Positions 12,816-24,704 of a stretch of 64,000 nucleotides of DNA are shown piece by piece (the first letter of the stretch is position 1; each line of letters begins with the position of its first letter). Under the pieces are notes generated by a model. That model was not told the DNA's origin and did not search any database. It worked only from the letters and a program-made list of their open reading frames with translations. Origin of the DNA: Lomentospora prolificans (taxonomy: Eukaryota > Ascomycota > Sordariomycetes > Microascales > Microascaceae); NCBI GenBank assembly GCA_029532625.1, contig JARFXM010000002.1:1116001-1180000 (forward strand), read 5' to 3'. A program made the position numbers and the translations under genes.

Positions 12816-13741
12816 CAAAGGGACAGGGCCAAAAGTTTAGCCACTCTTTTATATACATATACCTACCTTCTTATATAGAAGTAGATAAGATCTACTAACT
12901 ATTAGCTAGGAAGGGTGGATTTTAGGTATAGTAAATACTAGAAGAATATTATAATAAAATAGTTATTTAGTAGTAGTATAAGGGGTTCTCTAAATTCATA
13001 TTCTAGGGGTTATTTTCTTATAATAAGAAGGGTCCTATATTCTACTAGTTTATAGAAATACTTACTAAAAAGAAGGTATTAAAACTAATTATTAAATAAC
13101 TTAATATATAGATTAAACTAAAATACTATAAGTAATAGGAACTAAATACTAGGATAGCCTAGATAAGTCTATAAAATAAGCCTAGGAAGAAACCTATATA
13201 GAAGTTTATAGAGAAAAATAGTAAGCTTATCTATAATAGAAAAGGGGGAATTAACTAGTTTTACTACTATTAGTATATCCTAATCCTATATTTAATCCCC
13301 TTTATAAAGGAATACTAATAAAACTACCTAATTATCTATATAATAGAAGATAAAGTACTAGTATATATATACTATTTTTAATAAACCTATTATAACTAAT
13401 AGAGAATAAACTAGCTCCTATAGCTAGGAAATTCACTAGATCTAAATCTAATTAAATATACTTAGGCCTATATGAAAAGGTGGTTATATAAATAATATTA
13501 TTAAATAAAGGGGAGAACTAACTTCTAGCTAGATGTAGCTATAGGAAGAGTTGCTGATAGAGTAGATCTAGATATAGATTGAATAGGTACCTATCTATAT
13601 CTAGTAAATTATTAAACTAAAGGGTAGTAATAAATATAAGGAGGGGAGAAATTTACCTAAGGGTAGTTTTGAATAGGATATAAGGATATATTGGTTTTAT
13701 CTCTTTAAAAGAGTGGCTAAACTTTTGGCCCTATCCCTTGG
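12816..13741 (+). mobile_element. Tc1/mariner-type element, copy 2 (RIP-degraded)
   Basis: The same 35-bp terminal inverted repeats as at 75-989 are flanked by TA at 12814-12815 and 13742-13743. The internal sequence is the reverse complement of copy 1. Read on the plus strand without regard to stops, it shows a GGI-W-like segment near 13245, and near 13560-13660 a run resembling the I-RIP-HI--II-L-GGN-YKEGR tail of fungal Tc1-like transposases. It sits inside a degraded LTR copy (12700-12815 resumes at 13743), so it is a nested, younger insertion. Confidence 0.75.
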
Positions 13742-13742
13742 T

Positions 13743-14085
13743 AGTCTACTAGTATATAGGTAGGTAGTCTCTTATAATAGTAAAAATAACCTTATTCTTT
13801 TTATCTAGATTATAGTTCTTTACTTCCTTTATATATTCCTTGTCTTTGACCTCTGGTGTTGCTTGCTTGGTGCTGAATTTCTGCTAGGGTATGCCCATGT
13901 TTGCTTGCATATGATAGCATAATAAGTAGTAATAATACTGGAGCTTAATAAGTAGGAATATAAGGAATATATAAAGGAAGTAAGGAACTATAAATCATCT
14001 AGAGAAGAATAAGACTTTTTATTATTATATAAGAATACCTACCTATATACATATGGACTATATAGAGGCTTAAGAGGTTTATTAG
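13743..14085. repeat. LTR-family fragments in inverted arrangement
   Basis: 13743-13930 continues the reverse-orientation LTR copy that was split by the Tc1 element; it includes an island of normal composition around 13830-13920. 13935-14085 is a second fragment of the same family in the opposite direction, sharing the motif AAGGAATATATAAAGGAAGT with the solo LTR at 24351-24699. The two fragments together make an imperfect palindrome. Confidence 0.65.
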
Positions 14086-16080
14086 TATTAATAATATTCA
14101 TGATTTTTAATTATATAAAAATTAAAGTATTATAATATTTTACTTAGGAAAAATATTAAAAAGGTATATTAAAAACATAAAATATATTTCATATAAAAAA
14201 CTAGAGTTAGCTTTATCTATAAACTAAATTATGATTTTTATTATCTTATAATAAAGTATTATTATTTTATATAATATACTGTATTGTTGATTTTTATTTA
14301 TAATTTGCTTTAAAATAAGTCTTAATCTAGTTTAAATATTATATAAATAAGTATTGATTTAATAAAAATTAAGTACCTTTACATAAAACATCATTATACT
14401 TAAGATTAAAATTTATAACAAGTTTTCTTTTAAAATATATTAAATAAAATATTTTATCTAGTATAAAAGTTTTAATAATTAACGAAAATTATAATCTACA
14501 TTTATTAAAATATACATAATACTTTTACTAACTTACATAATAATGAAAATAAATTTTCTATTTATCATTAGTTTGAAAACTATTTATGTTTGCTAATTAC
14601 ATATACAAGATTAAAGTCATTATTTTTCTCATTCTTTATTGGAAAAGTATTCTTTTGAATCTAGATTTAAGTCTTATATGTATAATTTCATAATAGTAAA
14701 TAGTAAAGGGGATAATAATAAATATTTACCATTTTTTAATAATATTAATCTTTACTATTATAATAATACTTGATTAAATCTCTCTTTATACAATGGTTAT
14801 TATTTTAGTTATAAATCTAGCTATAACCTCTAATAAATTTCTTTATATAAGTATATTTAATATTTATTACTTTTATACTACTATCCTTATTAATATTATG
14901 ATATTTAATTAAAGTATTCTTGGAGAAAAAAATTTTCTAAACTTCTCATTTTTTAAGAAAAAGAATTAAAGGTTATAATTCTTCTAAATAATATAATATT
15001 TATCCTATTTTAATTACTTAAATTTACTAATAGTTGTATTATTATAATTAATCTTCAAAAGATATTTTAAAACAGTTCAATGTAACTAGCTTTTTTATAA
15101 CTTCTTAATGAAAGCTTTCCTTGAATAAAAAGATTTCAATTTTATAAAAAACTTTTTCTTTTAAAAAAATTAGTAAATAATCACTTATAATAAAGTAAAT
15201 AGATTAAATAAAATTAATTAACATTTTATTCTAAATTATGAAGATTATCATACGTATAAAATCTCTAGCTTTAATTTATATAAATTTAATATATTCTATA
15301 AAGTTTTCAAAATCTAATAACCTTTTAAGTTCCCTTTAATATAAAAAGTAGATACTATAATTTAAAAACTCTTTTTTAAGTAAAGATTAATAATATATTA
15401 CTTTTTTGAATGATTTAAATAATAAGCTATTATTATTAATCTTATTCTATATCTACTACACTTGAACATTATAATTTATATTCATTAATAGATATATAAA
15501 GATTTAGTAAGAATTTCTATTTAATAGTATAAGAATTATAGAGATAATTTCGACTTAATGAGTTAAGATTTATAAATATAAGTCGTTTAAAAAGGGAATA
15601 TAAGTACTTAGAGCTAATCTAATTGGTAATACTAGATAAGTATAAGTTCTAAAGGACTTATAATATTTAAGTAAACTATTTATAAATTAATTATATCACC
15701 TAATTTATTACCTATTCAATAAACTAATATATCTAGTCATAGCTAATTAGGCTTATATCCCTTATTTAAGGGGATATTAGGATATTAATCTTATAGTGAA
15801 TACTTGGAGATATTATAATAACTATAGGTTACTTCTAAGGGCTATTTTAAAATAAGAAAAAAAAAGAACTATCTTATAATATATTATATGCTTACTATAA
15901 TATAGTAATTATATAGTAGGGCTCAGGTATACTTATTATAAAATAGTTAGAGGAGAGAAAGGAAGAAAGAAAGAAAAAAGGAGGTAAATCTAGGGGTTTA
16001 TATATCCTTATAGTGTTACTAGGAGGGTATCTAGTAGGTTGCTAGAGAGTCTTTACGGGGTTACTATATAGGTCCTATAG
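14086..16080. other. Degraded AT-rich sequence
   Basis: No readable motif or open frame. A polypurine stretch lies at about 15950-15987. Confidence 0.6.
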
Positions 16081-16360
16081 AGATTTTAAAGGGGTATAAA
16101 TATACCACTATAGTAAAAGGGGTTACTTAATTAACTATCAAAGTATAATATATTTACATAGAGGATTTAATTAAAGAGAAAGGAAAAGGGAAGTCTTGAA
16201 AGACTAGTTAATATCTTAGCTAATAATTAATAGCTCATTATCATAATAATAATAGATTACTTAGAAAGTTTTTTTTATTAATAGTTAATATTTTAATTAA
16301 TTTAAGTAATTATATTAGTTTCTACATAACTTTGCTTATTATATTATCCCCTTTCTTCTT
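16081..16360. repeat. Direct repeat 1, possible LTR
   Basis: The segment resembles 21600-21880 in the same orientation, sharing blocks such as GATTTAAT-AGAG-AAAGG and TTAGCTAATAATTAATA. The separation of about 5.5 kb is typical of a complete LTR retrotransposon. Degradation prevents definition of LTR ends. Confidence 0.5.
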
Positions 16361-19300
16361 TCTAGAAAGGTCTTCTTTAATCCTTATAGTAGATTTAGAA
16401 CTTTATTTTTCAAATAGTACTAAGTTTAATTTTGAATATTTAATATTAATTAATTTAGAATAGTTTTTATACGTATTCAATAATTTTAACTTTACTATAA
16501 TATTTAAAAGTTTTTATCCTAGTTATATATAATCTTTTTACTTTACTTCTACTTATACTTTCTTATAATATTCTTTATATCTAAAATCTCTTTAACTTAT
16601 TACTTTTTTTTCTTATTTATTAAAATAAATTATTCATAATATTCTTAGAGTTAGTTTAATAGTAGGTTAGAGATTATTTAGTAAACTAAGCTAATATAAA
16701 AGATTAGATTTATATCTTAAGGTATATCTAATTTAACAATATATATCCTAATAATTTTAAGAACTATATATTTACTATTAATCTAACCTCGTTTCTTTAT
16801 AGAATATTGAATTCTAAATTTCCTTATATATAATTAAACTTTATTATTAATTTAAAATTATTTAATTAAGTAATTTTATATATATTTAGTTATTATTCCT
16901 AACTTTTCTGAGCTTTTCCTATTACTATTCAATAACTTCCTCTACTAAACCTTGATCTTAATATTGAAGCTTTTTATATATTCTTATAAACGACCTTTTA
17001 CTTTGATAAGGTTACTTTTATGTAAATTAATTAAAGAACTATTATAATTATATATTATGAAGAATACATTTCTATTTATTAAAACTAGTAATTAATTAAT
17101 AGTTATTAAGTTACTTCAATTATTTTAGAAGTAAATAGTATAAACTTAGAGATGATTCAACTAGTTTATCCTTTCTATAACCTTATTTATCCTCGGGGAA
17201 ATAATAAAGGAATATTGATCAATCTTTGAAAATTAATAAATTTACTTTTATATCCTATCAATAAACTAAGATTCTTTATCTAAAGCTATCATTTAGAGAT
17301 AATTATAATATTAACTAGAATATTATATTAGTATTTCTACTATTACTTTTATTATAATGATTTTTATAAATTAGAAGATGATATTTCTATTTAAATAATG
17401 TATAACTATTAAAATAATAGTAGTTATTAATCATTCTTTACTGATTATCTTATATTTAAAACTAATCTTAGCTATATAAAGTTTGTTAAAAATATCATTT
17501 AAGTAGTTTTATATTTTAAGTAATTAAAAGTATAAAAATATGAATCATGTATTAGCTTAGTTTATGAGAGTTTATAGTTAAGGATTTAAATCTACTCTTT
17601 TTACTTTAGTATACCTAATCTATTATATAGTTTAATATAAAAAAGAACTTTGAATTTTGTAAAAAATGATTAAAAACTTTTTATTATATAATCTTAATAC
17701 ATATTGTTAACTATTAAATTTAATTCTTATAAAATAAAATGATATTTATCATTATAAAAGAGTATTGTTAATGATTATATAAGTGGCGCATACTGTATCT
17801 ACTATTAGTATTCTAGTCTTTAGTAAAGGTACTAAATATACTTAGAGATTATATGAAGATATTTATAATTCTAATTACTTTATTATTCTTTTAAAAGTTA
17901 ATTTACTTTCTTTAAACTTAATTATTATTTATACCTTGAAATATATTTAGCTTTTAGTAAGATAAAATATCTAAATTAAATAAAGCCTTCTTAGATTAAT
18001 AGTTTATTTCAAAATTATAGTATACTGTAATCTCTAATATATCTATAATTTAAAAAGTCTTTAATAATTAATAAAATAAGATTTCTATTAAGATAGTAAA
18101 ATATTCTGTAAATTATAATTTATTATATTATTTATTATTAGAAATCTTGAATTATACTCAATAATTCTTTACTATGAACTAAATAACTCACTTCTATTAA
18201 TAGTATTTTTAATGTATAAATAGCTAATTAGAGATACTTGATTTTATCTTTTTATATATAAGTATTATTTATTATATTACCTAAAATATCTATTTCAAAT
18301 ATTATCTTTCTTCTAAGGTTAGAATATACTAGCACTAGTATTATAATAAGTCTTAATTTTGGCTAATTAAATACTATTTTAATATTTTAAATCGTAGTTA
18401 AAAGTCTAGTTTTTCTTTATATAAATTTATTTAGTGGTTTTAAATTCCGTAAAAAGTTTAGAATGAATTCTTTAAAATAATTTATAAATTCTAAGGATTT
18501 TCAATCACTTAGATTATAATTAATACTTTTTATTAAATAATTATAATAATTTTCTTAAAATCTATCTTCAATGTTTTCTTTGATTTTATAATAAATCCTA
18601 AATACCTATTTTTCTTAATTTTAGAAATATCCTTATTAATATCTATGTATAAGTTAATATATATAACATAATAAGTACCTTTTATTTTTTAATACTAAAA
18701 GATTTATTATTATATATGATGATATTATTAATTAAAAATATAAGTAGGATATTAATGATTTTATATAATACTACTTTGGGATATAATTAAAAGGATATAA
18801 TGGTATTAGTTAAACTAAAAGAATAATTAATTATTTATAACACTTATATTTAGAAAGTTATTTCATACCTATCTTCTCTATAAATCTAAATTTTATAAAA
18901 TATAGTAAAAATGTTTAATGCTGTAATTTATTTGATATTGAAGAATAGTTAAAAAAATCGTATAGGTTAATAGAAACAAATATTAGTCTCTTGAAAGAAA
19001 TATTTAATTTATAATAATTTATATAAGATTACATTCCTTCTTTAGTTTTAGATTAGAATACTAAAATAGTCAAAAGTTAATAGTCTGAATAAAATTGTTT
19101 TTAATAGTTTATTTAAACTTGTTAAAGAGATGAAGAGTTCCTTATGATATATCATATAATAACCCTTATAATATTATCTTCTCTTTCTTATTAATACCTT
19201 CCTTAATCATAATTATATAATTTATTCGTAAAAATGAAAATAGTAATTTATTAGTATTTATATTCTAAAAGAATATAATAAAGTTATACTAATAAATAAG

Positions 19301-20040
19301 TAATTGCATGTTAGGACTTATAATTAATTTAAATACTAATATCTCGTTTAATATTCAATAATGAAAATAGAAAATATTCAAATAATAACTAAATGGTTAT
19401 TAATTAATAATTTCTTTTCTCTTCTATAATGATATTAAATTAAAATTATAAAAGTTATACCATTCTTATTAGTTTTGAGTTACTTTCCTAATCTATATTC
19501 TTAAATCTAATATAGAACCCTCTATTAATAACTAGTTTATTCTCTACTAAATTAATAATAGTTTTTTATAAAGTTTTATTCATTATATTCCTGGAATAAT
19601 GTTATTAACTTATCTTAAAGTTATATAAAGAAAGGCTTATTGTTATTCAATTTTATCAATATTAAAATGTTTTATGAAAGAGTTTATTTAATATACTTAT
19701 TAGTACTAATTTATTGAAATAAATATACAATAGTTTGAGTATATATTATCTTTACTTAATTAATAAAAACTTGATTAATAATACTAAAGGTTAAATAGTT
19801 AGTATTAATTAATACTTATATATTTATCTATTTTAAACCTGATATAAAATAATTCTATATTAAATATTTTATATAATGTTCTTAATTCTTTTTAAACTAA
19901 CTCTAACTTTTATTAATAATTTATCTTATTAATAATTTCATAAAAGTTATTTATTTTTAAATTATTTATTATATCTAATAGTAAGAAAATCGTTACTTTT
20001 TTAATATTATTTTGTTATTAGTGGTAACTATACTTATTCT
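16361..20040. other. Degraded retroelement interior
   Basis: Lies between the two possible LTRs. 19411-19570 is similar to 22320-22490, which adjoins a minus-strand gypsy reverse transcriptase remnant, so this interval is probably minus-strand pol. No intact frame. Confidence 0.45.
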
Positions 20041-20280
20041 AATAGACTACTTAGCTAAAATAAATGGATAAGATATGATAAGATGATTATACTTTTTATA
20101 AAATAATATCTTTTTTTCTTTTTTCAATTAATTTCTTTTTTATTTACTTATTTTATATCTAATAGACTACTTAGCTAAAATAAATGGATAAGATATGATA
20201 AGATGATTATACTTTTTATAAAATAATATCTTTTTTTCTTTTTTCAATTAATTTCTTTTTTATTTACTTATTTTATATAC
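20041..20280. repeat. Near-perfect 120-bp tandem duplication
   Basis: 20041-20160 and 20161-20280 are identical over the first 118 bases and differ only in the last two. Each unit starts AATAGACTACTTAGC and ends in a pyrimidine-rich stretch. The duplication must be recent compared with the mutation of the surrounding DNA, or is an assembly artefact. Confidence 0.95.
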
Positions 20281-20359
20281 TTCTGGATTAAAGCTTTAAT
20301 TCTTTAGTAACAATAAAGTTTAAGGTTAGACTGGTATTAGTATTATATTTATTTTAATC

Positions 20360-20365
<6 letters not shown>

Positions 20366-20394
<29 letters not shown>

Positions 20395-20398
20395 CATT

Positions 20399-20429
<31 letters not shown>

Positions 20430-20430
20430 A
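20366..20430. repeat. TTA/TCA trinucleotide microsatellite
   Basis: A run of ATT units with interspersed ATC variants. Confidence 0.9.
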
Positions 20431-21396
20431 TCCTTATTGTATTTTATTGTATTTTATTAGTATATTAATAGTAATATATATTAAAAAAGATGATATTACT
20501 TTTTTATTCTAATAATTTCTATCTAGGAACTTAGTTTTTAGATACTCTCGACTTGATGTACTTATTATAGTTATTTAATATAGTAATCTATCTAACTAGT
20601 AATATCCTAATATAAGTATTTATAATTATTTTAAAATAATTTATTTTATTGTATTTATTCAGAAAGTTTTTCTATATTTATAACAACTATTTTAACTTTA
20701 AGATGAAAAACGGTTAAAAATTAGTTTTCTTTTTAGTAAATAGTTTTATATTCATTTTATAATCTTCTTTTTTTGTATATAAGTTTTTATAATAATTATT
20801 AACATACATAAAGAATTTATCTACAAGCTTTTTAACAGTTCAATATAAGATATATACATATATTACATCTCTTAGAATATTATATTTAGATAAGAGAAGA
20901 TATAATGAAGTTTTTTCATTATTAATAACTTTTTATATATAATTAGAGCTTATTCTTTATCTTAATTATTTACATTTGATATATAGTTTTTTTATTAAAA
21001 TTTCTCTAAATAAAGAAGTAAATATTATAACTATATTAAGTAAAAACTAATTACTAAATATCTAATATAAGTATATTTATAAATACATATAATATCTTTT
21101 TAGCTGCCACTTCTTAAACTAATTATTTAATATAATTATTAAAAGTTTTATATAATTATATAAATTATATCATCCCAGAATACCTTAATTTATCTCTTAT
21201 TTACTTTTTTCTATTCTATTGATTTTTTAATAGTTATAATTACATTATAATCTTAGTAAAAGAATCTTTAGCAAAGAGCTGGAGCTCTTTTCTATATTTA
21301 TAAATATATTTTCTATTTTAATTATAACTCTTTGTTTATTGAATTTTATAGTTTATGATTTACTAAGAGAATAAGCTCTTATTTACAGTTTATAAT

Positions 21397-21504
21397 TGTT
21401 ACGACTAAAAGTCGAGTGCTGGACCACTAGACTAAAAGGTATAACCTGTAGAGAGTTGCCTCTTCTACAAGCTAATCCAGCCTATAAAGCCAGTTGGCGT
21501 AACA
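21397..21504. mobile_element. 108-bp TRIM-like/solo-LTR insertion, TSD ATAAT
   Basis: The element begins TGTTACGACT and ends TTGGCGTAACA, so its ends TGTTACG/CGTAACA form a perfect 7-bp inverted repeat with TG...CA termini. Perfect 5-bp direct repeats ATAAT flank it at 21392-21396 and 21505-21509. GC content is normal in a saturated AT context. On the minus strand it contains TTAGTCTAGTGG, resembling the A box of a tRNA gene, and CGACTTTTAGTCG, a small hairpin; no matching B box is seen in the right place. It is far too short to encode anything. Confidence 0.7.
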
Positions 21505-21599
21505 ATAATCTACTAAGAGAATAGGCTCCTATCTACAGTTTATAATTTATAGTCTACTAGGATAATAGGCTCTTATCTATAGTTTATGGCCTAAAATCT

Positions 21600-21880
21600 A
21601 TTATAAGTAAGCTCGAATTTATAAAGATTAGATTCAATATAAAGGGTATTTAATTTACTATCTAAGTGTAGCTTATCTATAAAAAGGATTTAATAGAAGA
21701 GAAAAGAAAAGGGGAGTCTTAGCAGATTGATAGGATATCTTAGCTATTAATTAATAATTTCTTATCATTATAGTAATAATAGATTATTCAAAGAGTTCTC
21801 TTTATTAGTAGTTAGTACTTTAATTAGCTTAAGTGATTATATAAGCCTCTATATAGCCTAGCCTACTATAGTAACTATAG
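21600..21880. repeat. Direct repeat 2, possible LTR
   Basis: Second copy of the segment at 16081-16360. A further short piece of its 3-prime end recurs at about 22494-22545. Confidence 0.5.
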
Positions 21881-21949
21881 CTATTTTCTTAGAATCTACC
21901 TCTTGCTCCTTTCTTAACTTGTATAACAGAATCTAAATACTTAACTTCT

Positions 21950-22490
21950 TTAATTTTAAAAGTGTACTTATCAATATCATACTTTCTATACTATCCTTTT
22001 ATAATAAATAAAAAATCTGTTAATATAAATTACGATATTATTAATAGAAATATAAGCAAAAATATCTATGAATTTATATATTAATATATTAATATATTAT
22101 TGAAGAGTTATAAAATTACTAGTTAAACTTAAAAAGGGTCGTAAGTTATTTATAAAACTTATACTTCATTTAGAAAATTATCTTCTCTTTATTTCCTTTG
22201 TAGATCTAGATTTAAATTTAGTTTAAAATTTATAATTAATTTCAGATATTCCTATTTTGTTAATTTTTACTCAAGAAATAAAGAATATCAAATAACTAAA
22301 AATTATTAATTAACATTCTTTTTTTTTTCTTGATATCTTTTTATAATAATATTAAGCTAAAACTATAAAGATTATAATGCATATTCTTATTAGTCTTATA
22401 TTACTTTTTAGCTTTTCTTTGAATTTAATATAGAATCCTCCATTAATAACTAGTTCATTCTCTACTAAGCTCATAATAGCTTTTTAGGGT
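21950..22490 (-). mobile_element. Gypsy reverse transcriptase fragment (RIP-degraded)
   Basis: On the minus strand around 22033-22066, the read-through translation contains AYISINNIVIY, equivalent to the gypsy AYIDDIVIF catalytic box with Asp-to-Asn changes of the G-to-A kind. The adjoining 22320-22490 is repeated at 19411-19570. Fragmentary, no function. Confidence 0.5.
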
Positions 22491-22809
22491 TTTAGTTTAA
22501 GTAATTATATAAGCTTCTATATAGGCTAGCTTATTATATATAGGGTCCTAGTTATAAGGGTCAGTTCTTGATATTAGAGTAAAGCGGTATAATATAATAG
22601 TAAACTAGATATAAGGTAGGCATAAGATATATTTAGTTACTAATTACTATTTTCCTTCCTCTTTTTTCCTTTTATATCCTCTTGATATTCTTCTTCTTTT
22701 ATATAGCTTAGAGTTAATAACCGTCATATAGGTTCTCTTTAATTATAGTATTTAGTTATATAGATTTAATACTCCCTCCTAGATATTTACTATATTATCA
22801 CTAGGGCTA

Positions 22810-23100
22810 AGAGTAGGTAGTAATAGTATTATTACTAGCTAGATTAGTAGTTATAGTACTATTACTAGTTAGGTTATCTTTTTACTCTAACTACTAGGTA
22901 ATTATAGTATCATTACTAGCTAGACCACTTTTTTACTCTGGCTACTAGGTAATTATAGTATTATTACTAACTAGGTTATCTTACTATTCTAAATACTAGG
23001 TAGTTACTATATTATTACTAGCTAGACTACCCTTTTACTCTACTTACTAAGTAGTTATAATATCATTACTAGCTAGATTACCCTTTTACTTTAATTCCTA
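22810..23100. repeat. Approximately 51-bp minisatellite, five to six diverged units
   Basis: Units such as TAGGTAATTATAGTATCATT followed by ACTAGCTAGACCAC recur at 51-bp spacing with 10-20 percent divergence. This may be a decayed tandem array from inside an LTR or UTR. Confidence 0.7.
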
Positions 23101-23168
23101 CTTTTATAATTATAAGTACTATAATTTTACTATAGTTTATTAGTCTAACTTCTTCTATTCTTATATAA

Positions 23169-23200
23169 CCCCCTCACCCCCCACCCACCCCCTCCCCCCC
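23169..23200. repeat. C-rich tract
   Basis: A run of C with scattered A and T (CCCCCTCACCCCCCACCC...) follows the minisatellite. It could fold into an i-motif or quadruplex on the other strand; no function is evident. Confidence 0.85.
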
Positions 23201-23210
23201 TTTTTTCTTT

Positions 23211-24350
23211 AGCTTTATCCTTAAAGCTATTGAGTAGGAGATAGAAGTATTATTATATTCTCTTTATTACCTTATTATATATTCCTATATAGCTTACTTA
23301 CTTACTTTTTAATAATAGAAGTTATACCAAAATATTTTATAAAAAACTAGGATTTAAAGTAAAGATATTACTATTAGTTTATAAGTAGTTTACTTAGCCT
23401 TTACTTGAAAAGCTATATTACTATTCTTTTGATAATTTTATTCTTTAAAAAGAAATATAGTTATAAAAGGCATAATAAAAGTATTCTTTTAACTATATAT
23501 AATTACTTATAATAATTTCTTTATAACTTACTAAACCTTCTTAAACTTAATTTATTTATGAGAAGTTAATAGTATCCTTACTTATTTAGAAATTATAAAG
23601 AATACTAGATATTAGAGATACTATTACTAGTAAAAATAGTTATAAAAGTACTTAAAATATTAAAAGTTTAATATGAGGGATATAAAACTTAACATATTAA
23701 ATATATGTTATATATATAAAATTTATAATGAAACTTAATGCTAATAATTAAGAAATTAAAAGCTAAAAGAGAGGAATATATATATTAATAGTAAATATAT
23801 AAAAAGTCTTAAAGTAAGGTATATTAACTTATACTACTTTATAGCCTTCTCTGTATTATATTATATAATAGAGGTAGTAATAGTAATATAAGGCTTTAAT
23901 AATATTATTTATAAAAAGTAAAAATAAATTTATTAATATTATTAAAGTAGTTAAGGGCTTATAATATAACTTTTTAAGCTATTTTTATATACTCTAAGAT
24001 AATAGTATATAAAGTAGAAGTAGACTACTTATAAGTAGGTATAATAATATATATAAAGAAATTAAAACAAAGATTTGCTAAAAAACAGGTAGTACAGTAA
24101 GAAATAGTATGGTAAAAGGATACTAATAATATAGATAAGGAAAAGAAGAAGAGGAAAACAAGAAGAATAGAAGTAATAAGAATATAGGTAAAAATTACTT
24201 ATCAGTTAAAAAGAGAAGAAGTAATATATTATCTTAAAAGATTTCCTTTATTTAGTATAATTTAGTAATAAAAAAGAAGAGTAAAGATCTAATCTCTATA
24301 TTATCATAAGTAGTAGGAGTATTTTTAGCTTCTAACTCTAATAAGATAGT
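23211..24350. other. Degraded AT-rich sequence
   Basis: No recognisable coding motif; A-rich purine stretches near 24130-24180 only. Confidence 0.6.
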
Positions 24351-24699
24351 TGTTACACTATATCATGCAAGCAAGCATAGAGGCACTCTATGACATGCCA
24401 CACCATATAAGCAAGCATGAACATGCCCTAGCAGAACCTCAGCAGTAAGCAAGTAATACCAAAGGTTGAAGGTAAGGAATATATAAAGGAAGTAAGGAAC
24501 TATAAGCTAGATAGATAGACTAAGACTATTTTACTATTACAAGAGAACACCTACCTGCATACTAACTGACTATGTAGAGGTGAACTTACATGAACCAGCA
24601 ACCACATTGAATCTGTGAATAGCAACATAGAACCTAGTGCTGACTTACTTGCTAGCAGCTCAGCAGTTAGCAGGTAAGCGGCATGGCCCAGCTGTAACA
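24351..24699. mobile_element. Intact solo LTR, 349 bp, TSD ATAGT
   Basis: The element begins TGTTACACTA and ends CAGCTGTAACA, with terminal inverted TGTTACA/TGTAACA. Perfect 5-bp duplications ATAGT lie at 24346-24350 and 24700-24704. It has normal GC content. Degraded relatives are at 10801-10975, 12700-12815 plus 13743-13930, 13935-14085 and 26587-26872. It is the best-preserved member of its family in the window and therefore serves as the family reference. Confidence 0.85.
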
Positions 24700-24704
24700 A
24701 TAGT

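Noticed and set aside
21397..21504. A tRNA gene within the 108-bp insertion
   Set aside because: Only an A-box-like stretch and a small hairpin are present; there is no acceptor stem, T arm or B box.
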